Source: Seiridium cupressi
Lineage: Eukaryota; Ascomycota; Sordariomycetes; Amphisphaeriales; Sporocadaceae
NCBI GenBank assembly: GCA_036674765.1
Contig: JARVKI010000077.1
Span: forward strand, 143,815 to 207,814
DNA length: 64,000 nucleotides
Reading direction: 5' to 3'
Below the pieces are notes generated by a model. It worked only from the letters and a program-made list of their open reading frames with translations. It had not been told where the DNA came from and did no database searches. Within the stretch, counting starts at the first letter, position 1. Each line of letters begins with the position of its first letter. Shown here piece by piece: positions 36,057 through 49,226 of this stretch. The translations under genes and the position numbers were made by a program.

Positions 36057-37848
36057 TTATATACTCGTATTATCTAGTTCACGCCGCTGAAGGCGTACAT
36101 TGAGCCCAGCCTGGTTTACTAACCAGCGATTAGACAGTACCCACGCCTTTCCCGAGTCAACCAGCGACAACTGGGCATAATTAGCTGGAACATCTTCGAC
36201 CTGGAAAGAAAGAAGGTTATTACGTTGTATCTCGTAAATATTGTCGGTATCAACTTATAAATTTCGAGAAACGCCAGGTTTTTCCCCAGGCACGCTCGAT
36301 AGCCAGACCCGAACTAGTGGTTCGATCCAAATCAGCACATATCAAGCCTTTGAGTTTCGCTTTTCCCTTACAGTAAGTAGACATCGATCCATAAGCGCAC
36401 GCTGTTCGGCGTCCTCACCGAGCCACCGCTCTGGATTCCATCGGTCTGCATCTGCTCCGTAGACAACGGGGTCTCGGTGCATGACCCACGGGTTAACGCC
36501 AACAATGGTGCCCCCGGGGAAATACTGACCGCATACATGGGCTCCGTCCCGCGGTACCACACGCTCAAGGGTCAGCCCGGCGGCCGGATGGAGGCGGCCG
36601 GCCTCCTTGATACAAGCGTCGAGGTAAGGCAGACGGCGGGATTCTGCCCATGAGACAATGTCGGAGATCATGCCCTGGCTCTTCGCAAGTGAGAGCTCCT
36701 CCGTGAGTCTTCGCAGGCTTTCTGGGCTCATAAGCAAGTTGTAGACAATTGCACGTAGCGTGATTGCTGTGGTATCGCTGCCGGCCAGCACATTTGAGAC
36801 GGTCCACGCAGTCACATAAGACTCAGGGATGACATCCCTGTCCTTTTCCTGTATCGCCATAAACCGAGACAGGAAGTCTCTTGTGTTGTCACGATCTGTT
36901 GCGGCGACCCTGTGGCGGGACTGGTCGAGCGCAAAAGCGGCGACGGGGGCTATTTTCTTGGTTGCAAAGTAATTGAGCAGGGGATTCTTGTCTAAAAGAA
37001 GATCAAGCCAGGGTATCTGGCCAACCTATTCATGTCGTCAGTTTCGTCAGCGCAACAGAATGTGTAGCATCAAAGTGCTTGAAGTCCTTTTTCCTGGGGG
37101 GAGTACAGACCCAAGAAGCGTAGAGGAAAACTCGCCAATTAGACGCGATAATACCGCTTACGTCCTTTCCTTCATCTAGGAATCCCAAACGCTTGCTCCA
37201 GGTGACCTCACCGATCACGTCAAAGGCAAACCAATGCAGCCATGTCGCCAAATCGACGCCGTGACCGGGCTCGACCTGTTTCTGCACCTCTTCCACACGG
37301 GTGAGGAATGCATCGATCGTCGAGTCCACGAGAGGCTCAAACTCAAGGAGGCTAGTCATAGAATAGAGGCCGGCTATTGGTCGCTTCAGAGACCGGTGAA
37401 GGCTCTCGTCCTGCGCGTGGAATATGCCAATAACCCTTCTCCCACCTACCATGGGCTGGAGAGTCTTGTAGAAATCGGACTGTCACATAACAAGTCTGTT
37501 TAGCCCGCAATGAACCAAAACTCCAGTATGTATCCTCACCTTGCCGAACCGACCAACACTAGTCCCGTATATCTGCGACACAGCGCTGGGATCGCAGATA
37601 CTGACACTGTTTGGCCCGAGGCGGACAAACTTGCCATACTTCTGATGTAGCTCGATGTGTATGGCATGGGCTCGGCCTGAACGTGCCCAAATCAGCCTTG
37701 GGATATTGGTGACAGAGGCCAGAACCGGTCCCGGTATATGGCGCAGTCGGCTCCAGCGGCGATAAATATAGAACGTGGCTAGGAGACAGCCAAACAAGAG
37801 GACGCGTGACAATTCCTCCCTTGTCAGGGAATTTTCGATTATCGACAT
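36057..37848 (-). CDS. cytochrome P450 monooxygenase
   Basis: Exons, in transcript order: 37848-37540, 37479-37111, 37025-36372, 36313-36224 and 36170-36057. All are in phase and give 511 aa. An N-terminal anchor (SRVLLFGCLLATFYIYRRW) and a proline-rich hinge (IPGPVLASV) mark a microsomal P450. Further in are the I-helix AGSDTTAITL (oxygen activation), the K-helix ExxR as KEAGR, NPERW (the PERF-like motif) and the heme loop FGSGYRACLG with ligand Cys452. The last two short exons are needed: the open frame alone stops before the heme loop. The final intron is 53 nt with a GCTAAT branch site and yields TRYNLSLVDSG...WLVNQAGLNV. Overall it resembles pisatin-demethylase-type fungal P450s. It is 1.7 kb from and divergent to the PKS, so hydroxylation of the polyketide is the likely role. 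Confidence 0.9.
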
Positions 37849-38123
37849 GGCTAATCATTCAGTTCACTTAACTTCGTCATTAAATTTCCTGTCTCCAGCC
37901 ACTGGTGCCTCTTATAATGCAGGCCTAACTTTGGGGACCGTGTCTCGTTCCACCTTTGTGCATCCCTTCCGAAGTGCCTGAATCGGTTCCGCTGGGCCAG
38001 GTTTGTATGTCTTCTTTACGTGTGTTGCTGACATACTCGGTCAGTTTTTAGTTGAGAAGTTACATGATGCACACTGCTCATAAGACTAATACATTCTTAC
38101 TCTTGGTTGACGGTTTGAGTTAA

Positions 38124-38135
38124 TCGCCGCGGCGA
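38124..38135. promoter_or_regulatory. 12-bp palindrome TCG-N6-CGA
   Basis: TCGCCGCGGCGA is a perfect palindrome 276 bp upstream of the P450 start. Its TCG/CGA half-sites resemble those of AflR-type regulators but with a spacer of six rather than five. Confidence 0.3.
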
Positions 38136-39366
38136 GTTTTACGGGTTTGAAAAGGGTCCGATTGATCTAACCAATCGGATTGTGACAAACTCCTCCGGGC
38201 CCAGCATTCGCAGTGGGGAAGGGTCTTGCACTTCGCCTGTTTGCATTGTTCCCTTATCTTCATAATACTCAAGGTCCTAGAGCTTCGATGACTGATAGCA
38301 TGTACCGTAACATCGTAATCACCGGCGTAGGCCCTGCTACAGCCGCTAGCTATCAAACCGCGTCGGCTACCGATGCACCTGAGGTCATCGAGCCACGATA
38401 CGCGGCGTATTCATCCCTGCCCTGAATGTGTGGAAACCCTCAATACCTGAGGCTTCTTCTAATCAGCCTACTGGACCGGTCTTCTGAGCCGACTATCCCC
38501 AATCTGCGCTCGTATGGATGGGATCCTCCGTGTAAAAGGAGATATAGCCACGATTCCGGGTGCTCAGATCAGGGGTCTTGCCCGATCGCAGCTATTGACC
38601 TCCAGAGCCGAGGTCGTACCTGGTAAATTGTAATATTGAATTTCCAGATTGACCTGGTCTCGAACCAAAGCTTGGCAAATTTGACCTTTCCAGGACATGC
38701 ATGGACTATATCTTAAATTTGGACCCATTTTTCCGAGACCTCCTGGAGATCGTGATGTCTTAATGATATATACAAATTGATTCTGCTTTGAACCCGAAAA
38801 ACCGGCGTATAAACTTGTAAATGCTTTCAACTATGTTGTTTCCAGGTGAATCGAGGCGAGTTTCCTTCCCTGGTGTGCTTTCCTGGTAGGCGCCACTGAA
38901 AGTTAAATACCTACACCTTGCTATTCGATGCTACTATGTTTTCGCAAATGGAATTTCAAAACCTTGACACGTCTTTCCAGAATTGTGTTGTCCAATGTGT
39001 ATTACATCACCGGCTGGATTGTGAATATGTTGTCGTTCTATCATCCCCTCGTATACAATATATGTGATTAATATACCTTATCTCTTGACCATGGACGATG
39101 AAGTAGCGCGTGGGTTATGCGGCGCCAAGTCCCTCATCCAAGGGTCCTCATTCAATGGTTTCAAGGTTTGAGAGGCATTGGATTAATGGGTACAGCGCAC
39201 GTCATATCAGCTCATAGCAGTATCTTTATACTTCGGAGTTACCCCGAGCCTCGGTTGGAAACTCTCTGCTCGGTGACTTACTTTGCTTTACGAAATAGAC
39301 CGACTACACACTGATGCTCACTCAGCAGCTGTGGATCCTGCTGCCTCGCATTCAACCTGGGGCCTC

Positions 39367-39377
39367 TCGTCCGCCGA
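39367..39377. promoter_or_regulatory. AflR-type TCG-N5-CGA binding site, candidate
   Basis: TCGTCCGCCGA matches the TCG(N5)CGA consensus of the aflatoxin regulator AflR exactly and lies 160 bp upstream of the PKS start. The window also encodes a Zn2Cys6 regulator with an N-terminal zinc cluster like AflR. Chance occurrence of a six-fixed-base motif in a 1.7 kb region is not negligible (inference). Confidence 0.4.
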
Positions 39378-39536
39378 GCGCGCTGGCGCTTTATGTTGGT
39401 GCGTAGTCATGGTTACAGATCGACTTAATTCAATGTGAAATCCCGTGTCTGCTAACAAAATAGCTCCTGTGTTTTATCGAGGTCTAATTCCAAGCCTTTT
39501 GTTCAAGTTTTCGAGTGCGAAGTACACACTGCAACC

Positions 39537-42500
39537 ATGGAGGCTTTGCCGTCTCTCCTCATCTTCGGGCCCTTGGCTGCCTGGCCGACTGGCGATTACT
39601 TAAGAGGTATACGCAACGTCTTGGCCCGTCAGAAGCATCTAACTCCAGTAATCGAAGCTCTCAGGCAATTGCCAGAGCTATGGTCAACTATGGTCGCCCA
39701 AGATCAAGCACTGAGCGCAGCGCCTGGTATCGCTGGCGCACGTCGTCTGGCCGAATGGGCCACCATTGATACGTCTCTCGGGGGAGCAGCAGATGAAATC
39801 GACTTTTTCGAGGGAGAGGAAATGCAGAATTCAAACGCTCTAGCAATGCCGCTGACCATCGCCGGTCACCTATGTCAATATATGGCCTATATGGAGCATG
39901 CTAACCACCAACATTCAACGCTCCTGAAGACGGCGGAGCAGACTGGTGGCATACAGGGACTTTGTGCCGGGTTGCTGAGCGCTGTAGCAGTTGCCGGCGC
40001 CACGGATGAAGTCGAGCTCGGTACTAAGGGGGCACTGGCAGTCCGACTCGCGTTTGCCATCGGCGCCTACGTCGACCTCGATGCTTTCACATCGGGTGAA
40101 ACATGCTGCCTAGCAGCGCGCTGTAAAGCACCACAGACCTTGGAAGGAGTTGAGAGGATTGTCGAAAGCCACAGCCAGGTGAGTTAATGCCGGCAGGTTC
40201 TATTCGCTGCTGCTGGTCGTCTCAGTGCGCTGATCGTAGACTCTTATTGGCTCTAGACCTATCTTTCCATCATCAAAGATACCCTGGACACTTCCATCAC
40301 CGTCCCCAAGTCGCTCTATTCTACCGTGGCTCGTGAGCTAGCAAGCGAAAATGTGACTGTCCTCACGACGAGCATTTCTGGCCGTTACCATACACCGGCG
40401 CATGAGGGCACCATCAGAAACATTATCAATGCCTGTGAAACACACGGCCACATCGATTTTGGTCGACAGGGCATTGTTAGGTCTAATACGAATGGTCAGG
40501 TCATCACTGATGATGACGTCGTCTCGGTTCTACTGCGCTGTATTTTGGTCGACCGCTGCGATTGGAGATCAGTTACACAGCCCATCTCTTCAAGCCTTGA
40601 GAACGCCGACGGTCGTCCGATCATCCTGTCCATTGGAGCGGACGCCATCCCGTCCTCGATGGCTAAGAATTATTCTGTCATCAAAGGTGCTCCTCTGCTC
40701 CAGAATAGATACCCGCATGATGCTATCGCCATCATTGGCATGTCTTGCAAGTTGCCGGGCGCCGATTCCGTTGACGAATTTTGGCAACTCCTCTTGGACG
40801 GAAAGTCAATGCTGGAGAGCGTCCCACCCGGTCGATTCGGCGAGGCTACAACTAGCTATAACCGCGGCGGTCCTGCTACTAAAAACCGTAAATTCTGGGG
40901 CAATTTCATGCGCGATGTTGACGCCTTCGATCACCGCTTCTTCAAAAAGTCGTCCCGGGAAGCGGCTTCTATGGACCCCCAGCAGCGACTCCTGCTCCAC
41001 GCCGCCTACGAGGCTATGGAGTCCTCGGGGTATTTTGCCGATCCAGCTAGACCCAGAGACGTCGGCTGCTACCTGGGGCTCTGTGCTGTCGACTACGACA
41101 GTAATGTCGCATCACACCCACCCAACGCCTTCTCCACCCTCGGTACACTGCGCGCTTTCTTGAGTGGCAAGCTCTCGCACTTCTTCGGCTGGTCTGGTCC
41201 ATCTCTCACCTTCGACACGGCATGTTCCTCGTCCGCCGTGGCAATCCATACAGCATGCCAGGCGCTCCGGGCTGGTGAGTGCTCACAGGCCGTTGCCGGC
41301 GGTGTGTCCCTTTTCACGACCCCCTATCTCTACGAGAACCTGGCTGCTGCCCACTTCCTGAGTCCGACTGGGGCAACGAAGCCGTTTGATGTGAAGGCCG
41401 ACGGCTACTGCCGCGGTGAGGGCCTGGGTTTAGTTGTTCTCAAGAGGCTGTCGTCGGCCGTGAAGAACGGAGACGATATCCTGGGGGTGATCGCGGGGTC
41501 GGCAATAAACCAAAATGACAACTGCGTCCCCATCATGGTACCTCACGCGCCCTCACAGAGCACTCTCTATGATCGTGTGATCAGGCAGGCAGGCATACGT
41601 CCTCTTGACCTGTCATTCGTGGAGGCGCATGGTACGGGCACTCCAGTCGGTGATCCAATTGAGATGGACAGCATACGCAGTGTATTCGGCGGGCCCAAGC
41701 GGCGGAATCCGCTGTTTGTATCATCCGTCAAGGGCAACATCGGTCACTTGGAAGGTGCCGCTGGGGTGGCGAGCTTGATTAAAGCAGTTCTGCAAATGGA
41801 AAACCGCACGGCGTGCCTTCAGGCCTCGTTCAGTTCTCTGAATCCAAAGATCGCCCACGTGGACAAAGACCACATCGTCGTTCCCACAAGAAGTCAGTCT
41901 CTACCCAGTGGGTTGCTGACCGCGATGATCAACAACTACGGCGCTGCTGGGAGTAACGCGACCATGATTTTGATGGAGCCCCCACAAAGAAAGGGCACAG
42001 TTTCCGAGTCAAAACTGTGCAAGTATCCCATCCTTGTCACAGCCAATTCAATCGAAAGTCTCCGCCTCTACTGCCAAGAGCTTGTTACATATTGCCGGGG
42101 GAAGGCCGTAAAGCTTCCGAGTCTTGCCTATAATCTGGCCCGGCGCCAGAATCAAAATCTGCCGTACGCGCTCTTCACCACTGCATCTAGTGTACAGGAT
42201 ATGCAGGATCAGCTCCTACGCCCAGGAATGGACGTAGAGGAGCGTCCCAAGACACCACCGCTTGTGCTTCTTTTCGGTGGCCAGACTAAGAGCCACGTTG
42301 GTCTCAGTAAGCAGGCATGGCAGGATTCAGCACTTCTGCGCTTCTATCTTGACGCCTGTGACGGCATCCTATGCTCAATGGGCTACCCCTCCATCTACCC
42401 GGAAATCTTCCAATTAGCACCTATCTGCGACACTGTAGTCCTCCACTCTGCAGTTTTCGCACTCCAGTACGCAAGCGCCATGTCGTGGCTCGACTCAGGC

Positions 42501-45500
42501 TTTACCATTGACGCCGTTATTGGTCACAGTCTGGGCCAGTTAACTGCTCTGTGTGTGTCCGGGGCATTGCCACTCCAGGATGGACTCAAACTTGTTGCTG
42601 GAAGGGCTTCGCTCATGCAGCAATACTGGGGCTCCGAACCTGGATCTATGCTGCTCGTAGAAGCAGATGCCGAGACGTTGTCAAGCATCCCACACTCTGT
42701 GGAAGTGGCTTGTTACAACGGACCCTCCTCGCATGTCATAGTTGGAGATGAGGCACAAGTGGAAGCTTTCGAAGCCGAATTAAGTAAGAGGAACCTTCGT
42801 TTCAAGAGGCTCGCCGTAACCAACGGATTCCACTCTCGCTTCACCGAGCCTCTCATCCCTCATCTTGAACAGCTTGCATCGAGTCTTTGCTTCACCGACC
42901 CCAGCATCCGCCTGGAAACCTGCTCCGCTGGTCAGAGCTGGCCGAAACCCACAGCGAGACTAGTCGCCCTGCACACTCGGGAACCCGTGTATTTCGAACA
43001 GGCTGTGAGGCGATTGGCATCCTCCCTTGGGCCGTCCACTTGGTTGGAAGCTGGCTCCGACTCTGGCGTGACCGCGATGGCACGGCGTGCACTTGACAGT
43101 ACTGACAACTCGGGCCATGCATTTCACGGCGTCAAGCTCAGTCAGCCAGCAGCCCTCGACCTCGTAGTGGATACCACCGTCCACTTATGGAAGCGAGGCC
43201 ATAAAGGGAACTTCTGGAATTTCCACCGCTTTCAAAGGAGAGATTATTCATTCATGAGGCTGCCCTCGTATCGCTTTGAAACGAACAAACACTGGCTCCC
43301 GCTTTTGGCGCCAAGAGTGGTCACTGAACTCGATGCTTCCGCTTCTCCACAAACCGACCATCCTGCGACATTAATCACTCTGGTCGAAAGTAATGCGCAG
43401 GGCGTAGCTCGGTTCCGGGCGAATACGCAAGCGGAGAGCTATCAAAAGCTTGTCTCGGGTCACATTGTGGCAGGCCATCCTCTTTGCCCTGCGACGTTGT
43501 ACATGGAGATGGCAGCTCGTGCGGCTTTGATTCTTGTGCCTGCCATGCAAAATGATTCTAATCCTCAGTTTTCGTTTCATGGCCTGGATATCGGGTCTCC
43601 GTTGGGACTAGCCAACGACCGAGTAGTAATCGTAGAGCTTGAGCCATTGAACAAGACGCCGTTGTCGTCAAGCTGGAAATACGCCGTCACAAGCCGGGTT
43701 GGCAACACCGACACGAGTCACGACCGAACACCCGCAAGTCCAGTTTTGCATGCGTCAGGAACCGTCTGCTTACAAGGCCCGGGCGAGGATCATGCGACAG
43801 CTCAACGTGAGTTCGAACGCTTCGAGCGGCTCATCACTATAGACACGATCAAGTCTTTGTTTCAAAATTTCGGATGCGAGTCTATTCGCGGTGCAATGCT
43901 GTACAAGGCGTTTGGGCGTGTGGTCGAGTACGCCGGCTGCTATCGTGGCGTCAAGGGCGTGGCCGCTATGGATAGTCGGATCGCTGGCATGGTAGAGATG
44001 CCGGCCGAAGCCAGAGAGAGCTATCTCACCACGGCCCTGACACAGCCGCCGCTGCTGGACAGTTTCATGCAGGTGGGGGGAGTTCACGCCAACAATATAT
44101 ATCCTTGTGCAGAGGGTGATGTATACGTCTTCACGAAACTCGATCGGCTTCGGCTGGGACCTGGCTTCGCTGCGAAGTCCAACTCCTGGAAGATCTTCGG
44201 CAACGTTACCACAGCGGAAACCAACGCCAAGGAGTTGTCTTACGACATATTCGTTTTCGATCATACCACGGGCCGCCTTGTGGTTCTCATCGCAGGCGCT
44301 AGGTTCACTCAAGTTCGCTTGGGCTCGCTTAGTAAAGTACTATCTAAAGTCAATAGCCAATCAGTGCTTGGAAGCTCAGGCGAAGTGGCGGCTCCGGGAC
44401 CAGAGATACAAGCCCAGCCCAAAGCCTCACCTCACCAACGGAGTGCGAAGGTTGTCAAGAAGACGAGTGACGACGGCCACACGGCAGTCTTTGATGGCAT
44501 TTGTGCCGTTGTGGAAAAAGTCGCTGAGGTCCCCCGCAGCCAGATCAAGGGAGACATATCCCTGGAAGATGCCGGAATCGACTCGTTGATGATGATGGAG
44601 ATCATCAGTGAGCTCGGCAGTCATTTTGGCATGGAGTTTCCCATGGAAGACTTCCTGGAGATGCAGGATGTTAACGCTTTAGTGAAGTACCTTCTAGGTA
44701 AGGGATGTGGGCCGGACGCGGTTGCGCTGTCCTTGGCCGATGACGACTCGACTTCCGGGGATTCAGACTCCACGAGTGATTTAACAAGCGACGTCAAGGA
44801 AACACCGGATTCTCTCGAATCCGGTGACTTGCCCCTCAGGCTCACAGGTGTCGTTCATGAACATCCGGACCTTCCTTCGCCTCTAGAACAAGATGCTTCC
44901 ATGACCAGCCTGGAAGCCCTATTTGACAACGTCCGTTTCAACTTCGATGAAATCTCCAAAGAAGAGAAATTTGCGGATTTCTGGACAGCGGTCTATCCCG
45001 GTCAATCTCGACTGGTGAATGCATACGTAGCGGAGGCCTTTGACCAGCTGGGAGTTCACCTGAATTCCCTGTCGGAGGGGCAACCACTGGCAGAACTTCC
45101 GGTGTTGCCGAAGTATCAGCATCTAGTCCGTCGAATGCATGAGATACTCGCCGATGGGGGTTATATCGAGCCATCTGGAGACGCGACGTACACGAGATCG
45201 TCGAGGCTATATGATCTGCCTTCATCGCAGACCCTGTTGTCCGAGTTGTCGCGCGACTTTCCTCAACACCTAGCTGAACATCGTCTTCTCAACGTCACCG
45301 GGTCACGTCTTGCCCAATGCATGACGGGCAAGCTAGACCCGTTGCAGATCCTCTTCGGTAACAAAACCAATCGACAACTCATGGCTGACGTGTACACCAA
45401 CGCCCCCATGTGCCGGGTGGGAACGCGTCTCGTGGCTTCCTATCTTGGGCAAATATTTGCCTGTGCCCGCAAGGGCGAGGCTTTTCACATTCTCGAGGTT

Positions 45501-47330
45501 GGAGGGGGCACGGGAGGAACGACAAGCATGCTCGTCGAACACCTCACGCAATTGGGGGTGCCCTTCACCTACACGTTCACGGACATATCGCCAGCCCTGG
45601 TTACCGCAGCCAAAAAGACCTTCTCCAAATATGATAGCATGCGATACATGGTTTTCGATGTAGAGCAGACTGTCAATCCCGCCCTTCTCGGTAAATACCA
45701 TGCCGTCGTCTCTACTAACTGCATCCATGCCACGGGCCACGCCACCTCGGCGCTCGCAAACTTGCGCACCGCTCTCCGTGCTGATGGCGTGGTGGTCCTC
45801 GTCGAGTTTACGCGCGGTCTTTACTGGTTCGATCTTGTCTACGGCTTGCTGGATGGCTGGTGGCTGTTTCGGGACGGGCGACGGCACGCCCTGGCCGACG
45901 AGTCGTTTTGGGACCCCAGTCTGCGCCAAGCCGGCTTCCGCCAGACCGCCTGGTCCGATGGAAGTACCCATGAGGCCCAGATCCTGCGCGTCATATGCGG
46001 CTTCAACGGTCCTCAGGAGGGAGAAGGGTTCTTTGGCGGCGAGTCTGAAACCCCCGTGCTGGAGTCACGGTCCGGTGTGCAGATGGAGACGGTCGTGTGG
46101 AAACATGCCGACGGTCTGAAGCTCCATGCGGACATTTACTATCCACACGAGGCGGAACGCACAGAGAAGCGGCCTATCGGTACGCATCCCATTGGGCAGG
46201 AATGCAAATAGATCGAACTGACTTTGCTGGTAAAAATAGCACTTCTGATCCACGGCGGAGGACATGTCGTGTTCTCCCGTAAGGACATCGCCATGAAACA
46301 TATTCGAATCCTGCTAAAGCGAGGTTTTCTTCCCGTGAGCATTGACTACCGGCTTTGCCCTGAGACGACACTCCAAGCCGGTCCTGTGACCGACGCCATT
46401 GACGCATTGAAGTGGGTTCGTGAGGAGCTGCCATTCCTCCAACGTGCCGGGCCAGCGATTTCTATGGACCATACGGCCGTTGCGGTCATCGGGTGGTCAA
46501 GCGGCGGTCATCTTGCCATGACCTTACCATCCAGCGCTAAAATAAGAGGCGTGAAAGCGCCGGAGGTCATCATGGCTTTCTATTGTCCTTCAAATCTGGA
46601 GGCTGAATGTAAGCACCCGTCATCATTAATCACCTGCAGGTGACGAGACTCATGATTACGCAGGGTGGAGGAAGCCAATCTATCCAAAGTGCGTACTAGA
46701 GCAGCCGGGCACTAAGTACGATCTACTCGATGGGGTCTGCCAGACACCGGTTAGTTTCATTTCTATGTATCTTCGTCGAGCTATGTCATATCGACGGAAG
46801 TCTAATATATTATCTAGATCTCTAGCTACACCCCCGACAGCCGCAGTGGACCTGGGCTCGCCATGACACTCCAGGATGCACGCTGGCGGATTGTTATCCA
46901 CATGAACTGGAAGGCACAGCTGGTGCCAATACTGGTCAGCGGCCTGCCCAGCAAGCGCAAGGCGGCTCTTGAAGATGGTACGAGTAGCGGCTGGGACGAT
47001 CTCCCCATGCCGCCCACCGCCGATGTTCAGGCCGTCAGCCCCTACGCACAAATTGTGCAAGGCAACTATCGCACGCCGACCTTTATCGTGCATGGCCGCC
47101 GGGACGATCTCATCCCCTGGCAGCAGAGCCACGACACGATCTGCGCACTCAAGTCCCGCGGTGTCCCAGCCGGCATCGAGGTTCCGGATCAGGCGGGGCA
47201 CGCATTCGATCTTTTCCCAGCTGAGGATCAAGGCGGATCGGGTTGGTCAGCCGTGAATACAGCGTATGATTTTGTGTGCCGCCACGTCGGCTCAGATCAA
47301 ATAAATGGTACAACACCAAGGGGTGATTGA
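39537..47330 (+). CDS. non-reducing polyketide synthase SAT-KS-AT-PT-ACP-CMeT-TE
   Basis: Exons 39537-40178, 40257-46179, 46240-46608, 46664-46749 and 46818-47330 are all in phase and give 2,510 aa (AusA is about 2,480). SAT has GLCAG with Cys143 and GRYH with His259. KS spans about 368-790 with DTACSSS (Cys537), EAHGTGT and GNIGHLEGAAG. AT has GHSLGQ (Ser972). PT has GHIVAGHPLCP (His1283) and PPLLDSFMQ (Asp1482). One ACP has GIDSLMM (Ser1657). CMeT has EVGGGTGGTT near 1961. The TE is an esterase/HSL-type hydrolase spread over the last four exons: LLIHGGGH oxyanion loop, GWSSGG (Ser about 2275), VHGRRDDLIPW (Asp) and QAGHAFD (His). The stop at 46209 lies inside the first TE intron. This domain order and TE type are those of AusA, Trt4, AdrD and MpaC, which make C-methylated orsellinate-type acids. 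The expected product is a methylated aromatic acid (inference). Confidence 0.93.
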
Positions 47331-47553
47331 GTCGGGTCCGAATGTCAAATGAATACGTTGAATTCAATGATTTAACGGCCGGATTTTCTTTTGATTCGTA
47401 TATACTTGGATTTGAGAGTGTTGTCTCGTCGTTATTAACACTATCTTAACGTAGTCCAAAGGGTATCTCATACCATGTGGCGCTTGCCTTTTTGTGAGAA
47501 CAGCCCGGATCTGACCGAATTTAATTTACTTGATAAAATTGCCAACTGTAGTT

Positions 47554-47694
47554 GTCAGAATAAAGGCTCCAGCCACCGGTAAAATCGGCCTTCACGACCA
47601 CTATATGCAGACTAGCTACCTCCCTCTTCCTCTAGCATCTTTCTGAGATTCAATCAATCACTTAATTTACTTCATTACCTTCGTTCCATCTTAA
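47554..47694. repeat. diverged direct repeat, copy B
   Basis: This is the partner of 34848-34990 in the same orientation. The duplicated coding end reads LLRWNEGNEVN-stop on the minus strand. No longer homologous frame upstream of it is evident, so this copy is a small 3'-end fragment. Confidence 0.6.
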
Positions 47695-49226
47695 CAGTAG
47701 TTGGGGCCCATGGTAGTTTTCCTTTTCTTGGGAAGGTCTGTCTGTAACATTTTGTAGTTGGACTTCTCCTCGGATTCATGGATGGTCCGTTCGTGCCACT
47801 GACGCGGCGCTCCACACCAATGTGCCATAGCCAGTAGTCGCGGCATGTTACCGACCTCAGGTTGGGTCCCAGCATAATATTAAGTAATTCTCTGCAACAA
47901 CTGCCTTCCTGACAGACAGTGGGGCTTTGACAGTAGAGAGACAAAGTCAAGACTGTGAGTAGCCATTGTAGCCATTGAATTCCGATATGGGTATTTGATC
48001 CCAGGCAGACAATTAACCCCCTCTTGCTAGTCCAAGCGCCTGGCGAGGTAGGTTTATCTCAACGTAAGTAGCTACATAGGAAAAGCTTCTCCAAAAGCAA
48101 TAAGTCCATTGTTACATGTTGATCGAGTCGTCGCCGACAGCTGGGCTTCAGCTGTGTATCTTGTTTATTGCTCATACGTATTTTCATATTCTACACAGGA
48201 AGGCCGAGGTATCGAATGCTTTGTTTAGAGGCAAAGATACATGCAAATCCGTCCCGGCAGTTTGGCGGCTTCCCTTAGACGGAACGCGTTGGTGACCGCC
48301 GGCATTTGTTAAGGGTCTGCGAATTTGTTCATCATCCATGAGCTCTGCCCGAAAATGGGCGTGCAAAGTCTGCCAATATTGAAAGTATATATGGTCGAGA
48401 GTCTTGCTTTCGATGCCATCTCCACTACCGGGAACCATCTGCACGTTGATCACCATGTTATTTCCTTCGAACGACAGCCACAGTCGAGGGCACAAGAGGA
48501 GGTAGATCCACAAGCGCTCGGATCGTCTACAAGACTCGGTCATCGATCTTACATCACTTTCCCCCTACGTATAAGTGGACCTATATAACAGCGTCGAGTG
48601 GCGTCTCTCGTGGGCCGTCAGAAACGAGGGGTGGAGAACGGGAAGATAGAATAACCACAAAGCCAAGCTGCTGGCTGCTGGCTGATAACTTGGCAGTGCT
48701 GGGTAATGGACATGGCAGTGCTTGTCGGCATGGGCGATGGCGAGTGACCCCGTCGATGGCAAGCATTCACCTGCCTCTTCCCATGTCCCAGTCTTTAATC
48801 TGATCTACCGAGATGTCGAGGGAAAACAAGAGGAAAAGAACCAGAAAATTCAATCGACTTGGCTTCGTAAACGTTGTATTCACGAACACTTTGCACAACA
48901 TTACGGTTCACATCAAAGGGGAGTAGAGTGGATGTTAGGCTAGTACACACCAATTGCTACCTGGGAAAAGCAGTATGCGAAGCCTGTACAGTGCAACATT
49001 GGATTTGTCTGGGACCCACTAAGATGCACTTGGTAGAGCGGGATGATCCGGAGCAACCGGCTTATGGGGCATAGCGTAAAAATCCGTGTCATTGGTGCAT
49101 GAATGCGGCCGCACGCAACTGCGAACTTTGGGAACCTACTTTAGGGGACTGTTTCCCGTAAGACCAGATCTGCAGGGAAGACGAGTTCGAACACTCGCTG
49201 CGAGATTTGGAGGGAGGCAAGCCCCT

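Larger units (their letters stand above)
37849..39536. promoter_or_regulatory. divergent promoter region, P450 / PKS
   Basis: This 1.7 kb region lies between outward-facing P450 and PKS genes. It contains a TCG-N5-CGA site at 39367-39377 and a perfect 12-bp palindrome TCGCCGCGGCGA at 38124-38135. The ORFs inside show no family features. Confidence 0.5.

Noticed and set aside
36171..36223. A 23-nt intron near the P450 C-terminus (GTAATA...TTCCAG)
   Set aside because: It is too short for the spliceosome. The 53-nt alternative with the next AG and a GCTAAT branch site gives a better family C-terminus.
46206..46211. Apparent stop of the PKS frame, suggesting that the thioesterase is a separate gene
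   Set aside because: A 60-nt intron at 46180-46239 removes it. Reading then continues in phase as RPIALLIHGGGH, and the later exons supply Ser, Asp and His of the TE.
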